Shown here one piece after another: positions 52,436 through 61,654 of a stretch of 64,000 bases of DNA. Under the pieces are notes generated by a model that was not told the DNA's origin, did no database searches, and saw nothing but the letters and a program-made list of their open reading frames with translations. Position 1 is the stretch's first letter. The number at the start of each line of letters is the position of its first letter. Source of the stretch: UBA6663 sp044226485 (lineage in GTDB: Bacteria; Chloroflexota; Anaerolineae; Anaerolineales; UBA6663); the NCBI GenBank assembly GCA_044226485.1, contig JBGAGY010000006.1, positions 1 to 64,000 of the forward strand. Direction: 5' to 3'. The position numbers and the translations under genes were made by a program.

Positions 52436-53893
52436 TCAGTACCCGTACTGCGGCTTAAGGATCAGGCCCTCGCAGGCTCCGATCTTGAGGAGGAGCGAAC
52501 CGTCCGAGCGGATCACGCCGCCGCTGTCTCCGAAGATGGAGTACCAGCCGTTCACGCCGTTGTTCAGGTCGCCAAGGGGAACTGTCAGTGTCACTGGCAT
52601 GTCGGCGCGGTTGACGGCCACGATGCTGCGATCCTCGTTGAACCAGCGACCGTAGACCAGGACGTCGCGCTCGGCGTGAAGGATGTGGACACCGCCGCGC
52701 CTAAGGCTGGCGTTATCTTTGCGGATGCGGATCAAGGCCTGATAGTGCGAGCGGAGATCGGTGTTCCAGCGCTCGGGGTGATCCCACGGGAAGGTACGCC
52801 GGGCCTCGTAGTCGGGCATGCCGCCCTCGATGCCGACCTCATCGCCGTAGTAGACGCAGGGCGCGCCCGGAAGGCAGAACATCAGCAGGGCGCCCAACTT
52901 GAGCCGATCCACCCGGTTGTTGAAGATCGTCAGCGCCCGTGACGTGTCGTGGCTGTCGAGCAGGTTCATCTGCACGAGCGTTACATCCCACGGATACGCC
53001 TGCAGCAGATCCCCGATGCGGGCCGCGACACCGCGAGCGTCGAGCGGGTGGGCCGGGTTGTAGCCCTTGTTCTCGACGAGCTTCGGCTCGATGGCCCCGT
53101 TCGACAAAAAGGCCAGGATGGCTTCGGTCAACGGGTAGTTCATCGTCGCGTCGAAACGGTCGCCGCGCAGCCAATCACGGGCCATCGGCCAGATCTCGCC
53201 GACGATGTAGGCTTCCGGATTGATCGCCTTGACCCGTGAGCGGAATTCCTCCCAGAAACCAGGGGCCGCGATCTCTTCGGCCACGTCGAGCCGCCAGCCG
53301 TCAGCGCCCCGTCGGATCCAGTATTCAGCGATCGACATCAGGTACTCGCGGACCTGAGGGTTGTGCACGTTGAACTTGGGCAGCGCGTGAAGGCCCCACC
53401 AGGCGGCGTAGCCGGCGGGCCGTTCGTGGTCGTAGGCGTTCGGCGGGAACTCGTTGACCGTGAACCAATCGAGGTAGGCCGAGCTGCGACCGTTCTCGAG
53501 GATGTCGTTGAACTGGAAGAAGCCGCGCGATGAGTGGTTGAAGACACCGTCGAGCACGACCTTGATGCCGCGCCGATGGGCGTCTTCGATCAGTTGCGTG
53601 AAGGCCTCGTCGCCGCCGAGCAGCGGATCGACGCGGAAGTAGTCGTGGGTGTGATACCGGTGATTGCTGGCGGATTGAAAGATCGGGCAGAAATAGAGGG
53701 CCGTGATTCCCAGATCCTGCAGGTAATCGAGCTTCTCGCGGACTCCAACCAGATCGCCGCCCTTATACCCGTGGACGGTCGTCGGGGAGTCCCACATCTC
53801 CAACCCGTTGGGCTTCGCCACCGTTGCGCTCTTCGCGAAGCGGTCGGGGAAGATCTGGTAGAAAACGGCGTCCTTGACCCACTCTGGTGTCAT
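52436..53893 (-). CDS. GH13 family alpha-glucan hydrolase
   Basis: A 485-residue cytoplasmic alpha-amylase-superfamily enzyme (no signal peptide), beginning WVKDAVFYQIFPDRFAKS as in neopullulanase/cyclomaltodextrinase-type members. Conserved regions: GIKVVLDGVFNHSS (I), GWRLDVAEEI with the nucleophile Asp (II), AYIVGEIWP with the acid Glu (III), and LLDSHDTSRAL with the third Asp (IV). Likely acts on maltodextrins or cyclodextrins taken up by the cell. The ATG at 53891-53893 starts the conserved domain directly. Confidence 0.94.
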   Translation of the reverse strand: MTPEWVKDAVFYQIFPDRFAKSATVAKPNGLEMWDSPTTVHGYKGGDLVGVREKLDYLQDLGITALYFCPIFQSASNHRYHTHDYFRVDPLLGGDEAFTQLIEDAHRRGIKVVLDGVFNHSSRGFFQFNDILENGRSSAYLDWFTVNEFPPNAYDHERPAGYAAWWGLHALPKFNVHNPQVREYLMSIAEYWIRRGADGWRLDVAEEIAAPGFWEEFRSRVKAINPEAYIVGEIWPMARDWLRGDRFDATMNYPLTEAILAFLSNGAIEPKLVENKGYNPAHPLDARGVAARIGDLLQAYPWDVTLVQMNLLDSHDTSRALTIFNNRVDRLKLGALLMFCLPGAPCVYYGDEVGIEGGMPDYEARRTFPWDHPERWNTDLRSHYQALIRIRKDNASLRRGGVHILHAERDVLVYGRWFNEDRSIVAVNRADMPVTLTVPLGDLNNGVNGWYSIFGDSGGVIRSDGSLLLKIGACEGLILKPQYGY

Positions 53894-54093
53894 ATCGATC
53901 CTATCCGTGCCTGGCGTGCGGATGCACACGCGCTGAACAGGCCGCCTGGTCTATTAACGACCGGGTCGAGCAATTGCCGCGTAAAGCGGCCGTATGGAGG
54001 TCCAGCTTGCATGTTTTGGGCCGGATCGGCGCAGAGGTAACGGTTTCATTGACGCCTCCGGAATTCGAGCGGTCGGTATGATACCATGCCGCC

Positions 54094-54576
54094 ATGCACC
54101 GACTTTGCTTTGTCTGCCTTGGCAATATATGCCGGAGCCCTATGGCTGCCGGTGTTTTCGAGCACCTGGCGAATCAGGCCGGTCGCGGCGCCGACTTCGA
54201 TGTCGAATCGGCCGGGTTGGGGGCCTGGCACGTTGGGGAAGCGCCCGATGAACGGGCCCGGTCCGTTGCCCGAGCGCACGGGATCCACCTCAACGGCGCC
54301 GCTCAGCAGTTCCTGGCAACCGATTTCGATCGGTTCGATCTGGTGCTGGCGCTGGACACCGACATCTTCCGCGGCCTGGAGCGCCTGGCACCCAGCGCAG
54401 CCGCCCGCGCCAAGATCCGCTACCTGCGCGATTTCGACCCACAGGCCTCGCACAGCCGCGACGTCCCCGACCCGTACTACGGCTCGACCCGCCACTTCGA
54501 GCAGGTCTACGAACTCGTCGACCGCTCATGCCGGGGCCTTCTGGGGGCCTTGACGGCTCCGGGCCAGGCGGCCTGA
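54094..54576 (+). CDS. low-molecular-weight protein tyrosine phosphatase family
   Basis: A 160-residue phosphatase with the P-loop VCLGNICRSP (nucleophile Cys8, Arg14) at the N-terminus and the general-acid loop VPDPYYGSTRHFEQVYELVD (Asp about residue 126). It immediately precedes a fructosamine-kinase-like gene. In bacteria this pairing is common and has been linked to sugar-phosphate or protein-deglycation metabolism rather than tyrosine signalling; that role is inferred here. TATGAT lies 11 bases before the ATG, leaving a very short leader. Confidence 0.93.
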   Translation: MHRLCFVCLGNICRSPMAAGVFEHLANQAGRGADFDVESAGLGAWHVGEAPDERARSVARAHGIHLNGAAQQFLATDFDRFDLVLALDTDIFRGLERLAPSAAARAKIRYLRDFDPQASHSRDVPDPYYGSTRHFEQVYELVDRSCRGLLGALTAPGQAA

Positions 54577-54589
54577 TCACGTTCAGCAC

Positions 54590-55456
54590 ATGGCTCTGAC
54601 CGAAGCCGTTCGAGACGCCCTGGCGGCACTTGGCCTGCGCGACGCTCGCGTAGCCGCACCGCTGGACGGCGGGAGTTTCTCGGTCGCTCTGATCGAAGCC
54701 GCCGATGGCTCGCGTGTCGTCGTCAAAGAGGCGGGCGCAGCGCCTCCGGACCTCTTTGCCCGCGAGGCCGACGGCCTGACACTTCTGCGGTCCGTGCCAG
54801 ATGCCCCGAGGGCGCCTGAGCCGCTGGCGGTCGGCGCGACCTTCCTTGTGCTCGAATACCTCGAGCCTTCGCCGCGCGCGCCGCGGGCCTGGGCGGATTT
54901 CGCCAACGGCCTGGCAGCGCTTCACGCCCGCACCGGGCCGGCATTTGGCGCCGTCGCCAACAATTACCTCGGGCCAAGCCCACAGTCGAACCGCACCACG
55001 GAGGACGGGCATCGCTTCTTCGCCGTCGAACGCCTGGCGCCGCAGCTGGCCTGGGCCCGGTCGCAGGGCTGGTTGAACGAGGATGATGTTCGCGCCGGGG
55101 AGCGTCTGATGCAGCGGCTGCCCGACCTGATCCCCACGCAGCCGGCGAGCCTTATCCATGGTGACCTGTGGTCGGGCAACGTGATCGCGGGGCCGGGCGG
55201 GGCGCTCTGCCTGATCGATCCGGCCGCGCATTTTGGCTGGGCCGAAGCCGATCTGGCGATGACGACGTTGTTCGGTGGATTCTCGGACGCGTTCTACGGG
55301 GCGTATGCGTCGACCCATCCCTTGGAGCCGGGTTGGCGCGACCGCATTCCGTTGTATAACCTCTACCACTTGCTGAACCACCTCAACCTGTTCGGCGCCA
55401 GCTATCGATCAGAGGTGCGTTCGATTTTGCGGCGGTTTGGTGACGCCGCTCGGTAG
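54590..55456 (+). CDS. fructosamine/ketosamine kinase family protein
   Basis: A 288-residue kinase of the fructosamine-3-kinase family, which phosphorylates sugar adducts on protein amino groups so that they decay and free the amine. The nucleotide loop LDGGSFSVALIE, Lys in VVVKEAG, catalytic SLIHGDLWSGNVI (about residues 188-200) and metal-binding LIDPAAHFGWAEADLAMTTL are all present. It starts 13 bases after the phosphatase gene, forming a two-gene unit likely devoted to repair of glycated proteins or small amines. Ends before a strong terminator. Confidence 0.92.
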   Translation: MALTEAVRDALAALGLRDARVAAPLDGGSFSVALIEAADGSRVVVKEAGAAPPDLFAREADGLTLLRSVPDAPRAPEPLAVGATFLVLEYLEPSPRAPRAWADFANGLAALHARTGPAFGAVANNYLGPSPQSNRTTEDGHRFFAVERLAPQLAWARSQGWLNEDDVRAGERLMQRLPDLIPTQPASLIHGDLWSGNVIAGPGGALCLIDPAAHFGWAEADLAMTTLFGGFSDAFYGAYASTHPLEPGWRDRIPLYNLYHLLNHLNLFGASYRSEVRSILRRFGDAAR

Positions 55457-55492
55457 GTCTTGGCCGATCTGGGTGGACTGTTCGCGGTCAAC

Positions 55493-55541
55493 AAACCAAA
55501 CGGGCCGGCGCAAACATCTGCGCCGGCCCGTTTGGTTTTCG
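55493..55541. terminator. bidirectional terminator
   Basis: AACCAAACGGGCCGGCGCA pairs perfectly with TGCGCCGGCCCGTTTGGTT around an AACATC loop, followed by TTC. It lies between convergent genes. Confidence 0.92.
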
Positions 55542-55554
55542 CTGCGCCATCCAC

Positions 55555-58500
55555 TCAAGGAGTGGGTGTCGACAACCCGTTGATCAACTGCTGGACCTCG
55601 GCTTTGTTGGCGTCGGGCGCGGCGGCCAGCGCCTGCTGGGCATAGTCGAGCGCGCGGGCGTTGTCGCCCTTCTGGGCATAGAGCGCAGCGAGCGCGCGCA
55701 ACAGTTGCCACTGACTTGATCCGAGGTTTTGTTTCGCCACGATCTCGTACTGGGCGATGGCGTCATCGATGCGCTGGACGTTGACGAACGCGACGGCCAA
55801 TCCCAATCGGATCTGTGTGGCAGCGGTGCCCTGGCCTTGATCGCGGTCGAGCCCGGTCTGATACGCGTCGATGGCCTTGCCGAACTCAGCGCTCTTCACA
55901 GCGGCGTCGGTCGTCTGGCCGGCGAGATAGCTGTGGAAGTCGCCGATGTAGAGATAGGTCTGATCGAAAGTGGGATCGATCGCCAGCGAGCGATCGAGCT
56001 GCGCCTGAGCGGCCTGCGTATCTCCGAGAAACTGATAGCTGACGATGCTCCACTCGTTCCACAAGCCGGCGTTGTTGGGGCTGAGTCGCGTGGCCTTGTC
56101 GTAGTAATCGCTCGACAGCCGGGCATGCTCCTGCTTCGGAGCGTCGTCGCTGCTGGTACGCGCCCATTCGCGGTGCAGGCGACCCAGGTTGGCCGTGTGA
56201 TCGGTGTTGTATGGATTCAACTGCTGGGCGTCAAGGAGCTCGGATTGAGCGGTTTCGAGCAACGCCGTCCGCTTGTCGGCGGATGCGAGTGATGTCGAGC
56301 TCAGGTAGGCGCGGCCGAGGAACAGATAATAGAAGTCCTGCGACGGGGCCAGGGCGATGACCTTTTCATACAGACGCGCGGCGACATCGGGATATCCGTC
56401 GGTTTCGATCTGCTGCGCGGTCTTGTACGCGATGTCAGCCTGGATGACGCGCAGGTTGAAGGCCACTGACGCCACAAGCGCCAGCACCGTCGCGCCGGCG
56501 GCGGTGGGCCAGACCCAGCCCTGAACGTCGAAGCGAGCCGGAAGGCCGGTCCGAGCGCCCAGCCCGGTGGCCCACAGCGCGCCGACGATCAAGACGACCC
56601 AGTAGTAGTTGGTGAGCAGGCCGGCAATGACGTCGCCCGAGCCGAGCAACGCGTCGACGGTGTCGAAGCGCAAATTGGCGAGCGCCACATGTTGATTGGC
56701 CTGGATCAGCATGACAAGCGCGGCGCCCAGGGCTGCCAGGCCGGCCGTCGTGGGCACCGCCGACGCCAGCGACATGCCGCTCTGACCCGCGTTCTCCTCG
56801 ATCACGGCCAGCGTCGACGACACGAGCCAGGTGAAGACGAACAGCATCAGGATGCCGCCGCTGGGCGTCGACCCGTTGTTGACCGCGGTCAGTGAGGTGC
56901 TCAGAATAGTGGCAGCGTCGGTCGCGCGGTTCGGGTTGACGATGAAGTCGAAGGCCAGCGTCGCCAGGATGATCAGGGTCAGGCCCGCCGCCGGAACGAT
57001 CACACCCAATGGCAGGGTGCTCGGCCCGCCGCGCGCGCGCTCGGCCTCGATCGCGCGTCGTCGTCGACGGGCGCTGGCATCGGCGGACTTCGCGGAGGCG
57101 GCCGGCGGCGCTTCTGGTTCGGTGACTGTCTTCAGTTGCGGCCAGAGCCAACCCAACACCCACAGCATTGCGACGAACACCCAGAAGTGCGTGCGCGTCG
57201 ACACGATGGCGATGCCCACGTGTATCTCGAGGAAGTGAGCGACGATCGCGCTGAGCAGGGCGACCATGATGATCGCGCGCCAGCTCTCGAGGTTGGCCGT
57301 CCGCTCGGGGCTGGCCCGTAGCGCAAAGTACGTCAGGAACAGCGTCAGGCCGGCGAGCAGCCCGATCGGCAGGCCGATGCCGAAGAGGGGCCAGCCGAAT
57401 GTGGCCACGAAGATCGCGGACACCAGCACGCCGCCGCTGACCCATAACCCCAGAAACACGCGACCGCGGGTCGGGCTGTCGATCAGGCCGAGCCAGCTCA
57501 GTGCATAGTAGAACACGCCGGTGAACACGGCCAGTTCGGCAAGCAGGCCGAGGATGCCGGTGGTCGCCAGCGCGTCGAACGTTTCGTTGTGCGAACGGTC
57601 TGGCGACGCGTTGCGCGACTCGAGCGTACCCAGTTCAGGCGGATAGAAGCGGTTGTACGCGACGTGCAGGGTCTCGGGGCCATAACCGACGAGTGGTCGG
57701 ATCGCGTTCCACGGGTCCGCGCCAGTGATGGGGTTCTCGAGCGGTTCGTGCGGCGCGATCAGTTCGGTGACGCCCGTCCAGATCAAGACACGGACGCGGC
57801 CCGTGCCGGATTTGTCTTCGATCTCTGCCGCGATGCGGCAGAGGCGATTGATGCCTCGAACCTCGCAGAGCGAACTGAGCGGGCCGTTGCTGACATTGAG
57901 CGCGCCAAGAAAGGCGCCGCCAACCACCCCAAGCGCGACCGCTGTGAGGGCCAGCCAGCGCAGACGGTAGTGCAGGGCGATCAGGATCAGGAAGAAGAAG
58001 AGGCCGAGCGCAAACCCGAGCTGCGGGCCGCGGCTTTGGGTGAACCAGATCGCGGCCGAGTCGATCACGAAGATGAAGACGTAGGCGGCCGAGCGGATGA
58101 CGTTGAGCGTGCCACCGGCTGCCTGCGTCAGGAGCGCCCTGAATCCCTGCGTCATTCGGCCGAGGGCCAGCATGGCCGCCATGATCAGGTACGCGCCCAG
58201 GAAGATCGCGTTGCCCATGTGCCCTGTGACGCGTTCGACCGTCTCGCCGCCCCAGGGCAGCGGGTCGAGCTGGTTGCGCTGCAGCAGGCCGTAGAGCGCG
58301 ATCGGCAGGCTGGTCACGACCACGGCTGTGACGATGCGCTCGACCTGGGTTCGGGTGCGCAGATGGGCCGCCACGGAGAGGGCCAGGACGATGTACGAGA
58401 ACGTCGTGAAGGTGCCCTGCATACGCTGGTACGAGCCGAAGAGCGAGATCTCGGGCGCCAGCGAAAACAGCGTGGCGATCACGTACACCACGGCGAAGGC

Positions 58501-58749
58501 GAGGACAGGCACTGCCAGCGGCACCCGCCACCATCCCGACACGCCTGGCATGGGCGGCCGCTTGCCGGCCAGGGCCAGCGAACGCGTCAGCCAGGCAGCC
58601 AGGGTCACCAGCGCCAGCGAACGGACGAGCGCGATCTTGTCGGGTTCGAATACGCGCGAGCTGTAGGTGTTGAAGAACAGCGGAGCCAGAACCAGCGCCA
58701 GAAGCCAGCAAGCCTCCAGCACGCCTTCACTGAACTTGACCAAACGCAT
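55555..58749 (-). CDS. O-antigen-ligase-like (Wzy_C) membrane protein with TPR domain
   Basis: A 1064-residue protein. About the first 720 residues hold a dozen or more transmembrane helices with an O-antigen ligase/polymerase-like region (GYGPETLHVAYNRFYPPEL, followed by RSHNETFDALATTGILGLLA). The last 320 residues are tetratricopeptide repeats: DVAARLYEKVIALAPSQDFY, AAQSELLDAQQLNPYNTDHT-type, AQAQLDRSLAIDPTFDQTYL, NARALDYAQQALAAAPDANK. It probably joins or polymerises surface glycans, fitting the glycosyltransferases that follow. The ATG at 58747-58749 is 6 bases after TATGCT, again a leaderless layout. Confidence 0.85.
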   Translation of the reverse strand: MRLVKFSEGVLEACWLLALVLAPLFFNTYSSRVFEPDKIALVRSLALVTLAAWLTRSLALAGKRPPMPGVSGWWRVPLAVPVLAFAVVYVIATLFSLAPEISLFGSYQRMQGTFTTFSYIVLALSVAAHLRTRTQVERIVTAVVVTSLPIALYGLLQRNQLDPLPWGGETVERVTGHMGNAIFLGAYLIMAAMLALGRMTQGFRALLTQAAGGTLNVIRSAAYVFIFVIDSAAIWFTQSRGPQLGFALGLFFFLILIALHYRLRWLALTAVALGVVGGAFLGALNVSNGPLSSLCEVRGINRLCRIAAEIEDKSGTGRVRVLIWTGVTELIAPHEPLENPITGADPWNAIRPLVGYGPETLHVAYNRFYPPELGTLESRNASPDRSHNETFDALATTGILGLLAELAVFTGVFYYALSWLGLIDSPTRGRVFLGLWVSGGVLVSAIFVATFGWPLFGIGLPIGLLAGLTLFLTYFALRASPERTANLESWRAIIMVALLSAIVAHFLEIHVGIAIVSTRTHFWVFVAMLWVLGWLWPQLKTVTEPEAPPAASAKSADASARRRRRAIEAERARGGPSTLPLGVIVPAAGLTLIILATLAFDFIVNPNRATDAATILSTSLTAVNNGSTPSGGILMLFVFTWLVSSTLAVIEENAGQSGMSLASAVPTTAGLAALGAALVMLIQANQHVALANLRFDTVDALLGSGDVIAGLLTNYYWVVLIVGALWATGLGARTGLPARFDVQGWVWPTAAGATVLALVASVAFNLRVIQADIAYKTAQQIETDGYPDVAARLYEKVIALAPSQDFYYLFLGRAYLSSTSLASADKRTALLETAQSELLDAQQLNPYNTDHTANLGRLHREWARTSSDDAPKQEHARLSSDYYDKATRLSPNNAGLWNEWSIVSYQFLGDTQAAQAQLDRSLAIDPTFDQTYLYIGDFHSYLAGQTTDAAVKSAEFGKAIDAYQTGLDRDQGQGTAATQIRLGLAVAFVNVQRIDDAIAQYEIVAKQNLGSSQWQLLRALAALYAQKGDNARALDYAQQALAAAPDANKAEVQQLINGLSTPTP

Positions 58750-58947
58750 GCGGCGAGCATACCACAGCGGTCGCAAAGCGCCCGTCAGTCAGGCTCTCGC
58801 TATGAGTGGACGGACCCGCACGTGTGGATCGATTTGTCAGGCAATGGGCGAGTGAAAGGCCGGGCGGGCCGGGAACACCTCTGCGCTGTCGCGAAGGCCG
58901 TCTGAAGCTGTGCGCAAAGGCCCTGGCCCGCGGCGGGCCGCCGCCAA

Positions 58948-59349
58948 CTATGGATCCGCAAAGGAGGCCAACGCAGCCAGGGCCTCCTCGCGTCGATCCC
59001 AGGGGACGAAGAGGTGGTCATGATAGTAACCGGCCAGCGGGTTGAGGCTCAGACCGGAGGCGGCCAGCCGCGCGCTGATGGCGGCCAGGAAACCGACGGC
59101 GTTCAATGAAGAGTGGACCTTCAGCGTGATCCCGGCCCACTGGGCCTCGGTCGGGAGGCCCGCGCGCTTCGCGGCATCCAGTGACAGCACGACCGTGACG
59201 CCCTCGGCCTCGCGGATCAGGGCAAACGCATCCGGCCACAACACGCTGGCCTGGTCCGCATCGACTGTGATGAAGACAAAAGGATGGTCGTGCAACGCGG
59301 GCTGCATGGAAGCCAGAAGAAGGTCGAGGTCGGTCTCTCCAACGGTCAT
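58948..59349 (-). CDS. ACT-domain protein (DUF2241-like)
   Basis: A 133-residue protein with two small ACT-like halves. The first has HPFVFITVDADQ and IREAEGVTVVLSLDAAKRAG; the second has WAGITLKVHSSLNAVGFLAA then ISARLAASGLSLNPLAGYYH and DHLFVPWDRREEALAAL. These blocks are typical of the small ACT/DUF2241 family, which is thought to bind amino acids. It sits 18 bases upstream of no gene on its own strand but follows the glycosyltransferase gene by 18 bases, probably in the same transcript. Confidence 0.87.
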   Translation of the reverse strand: MTVGETDLDLLLASMQPALHDHPFVFITVDADQASVLWPDAFALIREAEGVTVVLSLDAAKRAGLPTEAQWAGITLKVHSSLNAVGFLAAISARLAASGLSLNPLAGYYHDHLFVPWDRREEALAALASFADP

Positions 59350-59367
59350 GGCGGTGGCTCTTGCGGA

Positions 59368-60474
59368 TCAGCGCTTGCGCGCCAGTGCCTGCTCATAGCC
59401 GGCGCGAACGCGCTCGAGCATGCGGTCGGTGGTGAAGAGTTCAAGGGCTCGCTCACGGCCGGCCGCGCCGAGGCGTATGCGAAGGTCGACGTCGCTGGCG
59501 AGGTCGCAGAGGACTTCAGCCAAAGAGAGCACGGAGCGAGGCTTCACGACCATGCCCGTGACCCGGTCTTGAACGACAAAGCTCGTGCCGGTGCCGAGCT
59601 CGGTCGTCACGCACGGCAGGCCGCTCAACATGGCTTCGACGAGCACCTGACCGAAAGCCTCGGCCGAGCTCACAGCCGGCAGGACGAAGACGTCATGGCT
59701 GCGATACAGATCCGGCAGCTCGGCATCGGGCACGCGGCCGACGAAACGCACAAAGGCGTCGAGGCCGAGGCGCGCACTGAGTTGCTGCAACGTCGCGCGC
59801 TCAGGCCCGTCTCCCGCGACGGTGAGCGTCACCGGCCGGTCGATCAACGGCAGGGCCTGCAAGAGCACATCGACGCCCTTGTAATGGCGCAGCAACCCGG
59901 CAAACAACAGCCGAACAGGTCCGCCTGACGCGCGCGTGTCAGCGTCGACGGGCGAGAAACGGACAGGATCGCTGCCCAGCGGCGCGATCACCACGCGCGG
60001 ATCGTCGCGCGCGATCCAGCGCGAGCGCTCGGCGGCCCGTGGACTTGTCATGATGACTGCCGCGGCGCCGGAGACGACCCGTCGAAAGAAAGGTGCGTAC
60101 GCCGTCAGAACGAGGCGCTGCAATGGGCGAGTCGGATCGGCGTGCAACGTGAGCGCGTAGGTCGATCGGGTGCCCAACATCGCAATCTCGGCGACCGGGT
60201 AGGGCGAATGCACGTGCACGAGGTCGGCCTCGGCGCCATGCGCACGGTTGTACAGGGCGGGGCTGAGCGGCGTCGACGCCAGGGTGCCGAGGCTTGTGAC
60301 CCGGTCGACGCTCACGCGATTGAGGACCTCAACCGGGGCCTGCCCGGGGCGACGCGTCACCAGGACGCGCACGTCATGGCCGTCGCGCGCCTGAGCCTCA
60401 GCCAGGGCGCGGATGTGGTTCTCGATCCCGCCGAGGATCGGGGCGTAGTCTTTGTAGACGTGCAGCACTCGCAT
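59368..60474 (-). CDS. glycosyltransferase family 4
   Basis: A 368-residue retaining glycosyltransferase with the GT-B fold. N-terminal HVYKDYAPILGGIENHIRAL is the acceptor domain start. In the C-terminal half, RLLFAGLLRHYKGVDVLLQA begins the donor domain, and SSAEAFGQVLVEAMLSGLPC carries the E-x7-E donor motif. No membrane anchor. It starts 6 bases after the next GT4 gene upstream, in a run of glycosyltransferase genes that likely build a surface polysaccharide. Confidence 0.94.
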   Translation of the reverse strand: MRVLHVYKDYAPILGGIENHIRALAEAQARDGHDVRVLVTRRPGQAPVEVLNRVSVDRVTSLGTLASTPLSPALYNRAHGAEADLVHVHSPYPVAEIAMLGTRSTYALTLHADPTRPLQRLVLTAYAPFFRRVVSGAAAVIMTSPRAAERSRWIARDDPRVVIAPLGSDPVRFSPVDADTRASGGPVRLLFAGLLRHYKGVDVLLQALPLIDRPVTLTVAGDGPERATLQQLSARLGLDAFVRFVGRVPDAELPDLYRSHDVFVLPAVSSAEAFGQVLVEAMLSGLPCVTTELGTGTSFVVQDRVTGMVVKPRSVLSLAEVLCDLASDVDLRIRLGAAGRERALELFTTDRMLERVRAGYEQALARKR

Positions 60475-60480
60475 GGCCGA

Positions 60481-61569
60481 TCAGGCCTCGCGCGCCTGCG
60501 CGTAAATCTTGAGCATGCGTTCGACCGCCCGGTCCCAGGTGAAGTAGCGCGCCCGTCGCAGACCGCGCTCGATCACAGCCTGGCGCAGCGGCTGGTCATT
60601 CAGGGCCTGCATCAGGGTCGCGGCGATGGACTCTTCCTGGGTGGGGTCGAAGTAGACGGCGCCGTTCTGAGTGACATCGCGCAGCACCGGCAGGTCAGAA
60701 CAGGCCACCGGCGCGCCGCAGCCCATCGCTTCGAGCACCGGGAAGCCAAAGCCTTCGGCCAGAGCGGGATGCAGATACCAGTAGGCGCCGCTGTAGAGCG
60801 CAGGCAGGAGCTCGTCGGCGACCCGGCCGAGCAGGCGCACGCGCGAGCCGAGCGACGCGGCAGCTGCGCGGACGTCGAGGTAGCGCGCGTCTTGCGGGCC
60901 GCAGATCAGCAGCGGCGGCGCGTCGGCAGGTAGGCGAGCATACGCACGCACCAGCGCGACCAGGTTCTTGTGCGGCTTGTTGATGCCGACCGAGAGGAGA
61001 TATTGGCTCGGCAGATTCAGGCGCTGCCGGACGTTGCGCAGGGCCTCGGGATCGGCGGGCGCGAAACGCGGCATCAATCCCGGCGCTACAGTGGCGATCG
61101 AATCGTCGCGCAACCTGAAGCGCTCGATGAACTCCTGCCGGGCGGCATCGCTCAGGGTCACGATCCGCCGCGCTGCCATGAACGCCAGCCGATGCGCCAT
61201 CCCGTAGGCGGCCTGCTGCGCCGGCGGCGTCCCGCTGGCCGGATGCAGCGGGATCAGGTCGTAGACCGTGACCACGCTCGGCACGCCCGGAAAGTAGGGC
61301 ATCAAATAGAAGGGCGAGTGGTAGACGGCAGCCTTAAGCCCGCGTAGGCGTTGAGGAAGCACCCACTGCTGCGCGATGCTGCGCGGGTTGTGAGGCACCG
61401 AGATCCGCCGGGCCGGCAACGACCACAGGTCGCGCTCGATGCCGCTCTGCAGCGGATTGACGATAAGAGCGAGGTCGACCGATTTCGACAGCGCCCGTGC
61501 CAGCTCGCGTGTATATCGGCCGACGCCGGGGAAATGCGGCGTCGCCGTGCGCGCGTCCAAGACGATCAT
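60481..61569 (-). CDS. glycosyltransferase family 4 (mannosyl/rhamnosyl-type)
   Basis: A 362-residue GT-B enzyme. It has PHFPGVGRYTRELARALSKS near residue 11, YLLSVGINKPHKNLVALVRA for the donor domain and LAEGFGFPVLEAMGCGAPVA for E-x7-E. This pattern resembles mannosyl- or rhamnosyltransferases of the WbaZ/MtfB kind, but specificity is not certain. A TATACT box lies 9 bases before the ATG, so this gene may start its own short-leader transcript that also covers the next two genes. Confidence 0.93.
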   Translation of the reverse strand: MIVLDARTATPHFPGVGRYTRELARALSKSVDLALIVNPLQSGIERDLWSLPARRISVPHNPRSIAQQWVLPQRLRGLKAAVYHSPFYLMPYFPGVPSVVTVYDLIPLHPASGTPPAQQAAYGMAHRLAFMAARRIVTLSDAARQEFIERFRLRDDSIATVAPGLMPRFAPADPEALRNVRQRLNLPSQYLLSVGINKPHKNLVALVRAYARLPADAPPLLICGPQDARYLDVRAAAASLGSRVRLLGRVADELLPALYSGAYWYLHPALAEGFGFPVLEAMGCGAPVACSDLPVLRDVTQNGAVYFDPTQEESIAATLMQALNDQPLRQAVIERGLRRARYFTWDRAVERMLKIYAQAREA

Positions 61570-61590
61570 GATGGTTCAAGTATATGCCAT

Positions 61591-61654
61591 CGGAAAGACG
61601 AAGAGAGAATGGCCACTCCACCTTCGTCCTTCGTCTTTCGTCATTCGTCCTTCA
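61591..61654. repeat. heptamer-repeat element between glycosyltransferase genes
   Basis: GAAAGACGAAG (61593-61603) on the left faces CTTCGTCTTTC (61629-61639) on the right, in GGACGAA-type units that continue to 61654. The last four codons and stop of the upstream glycosyltransferase gene (LKDE-stop, complement of 61641-61655) are made of the repeat. Confidence 0.85.
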
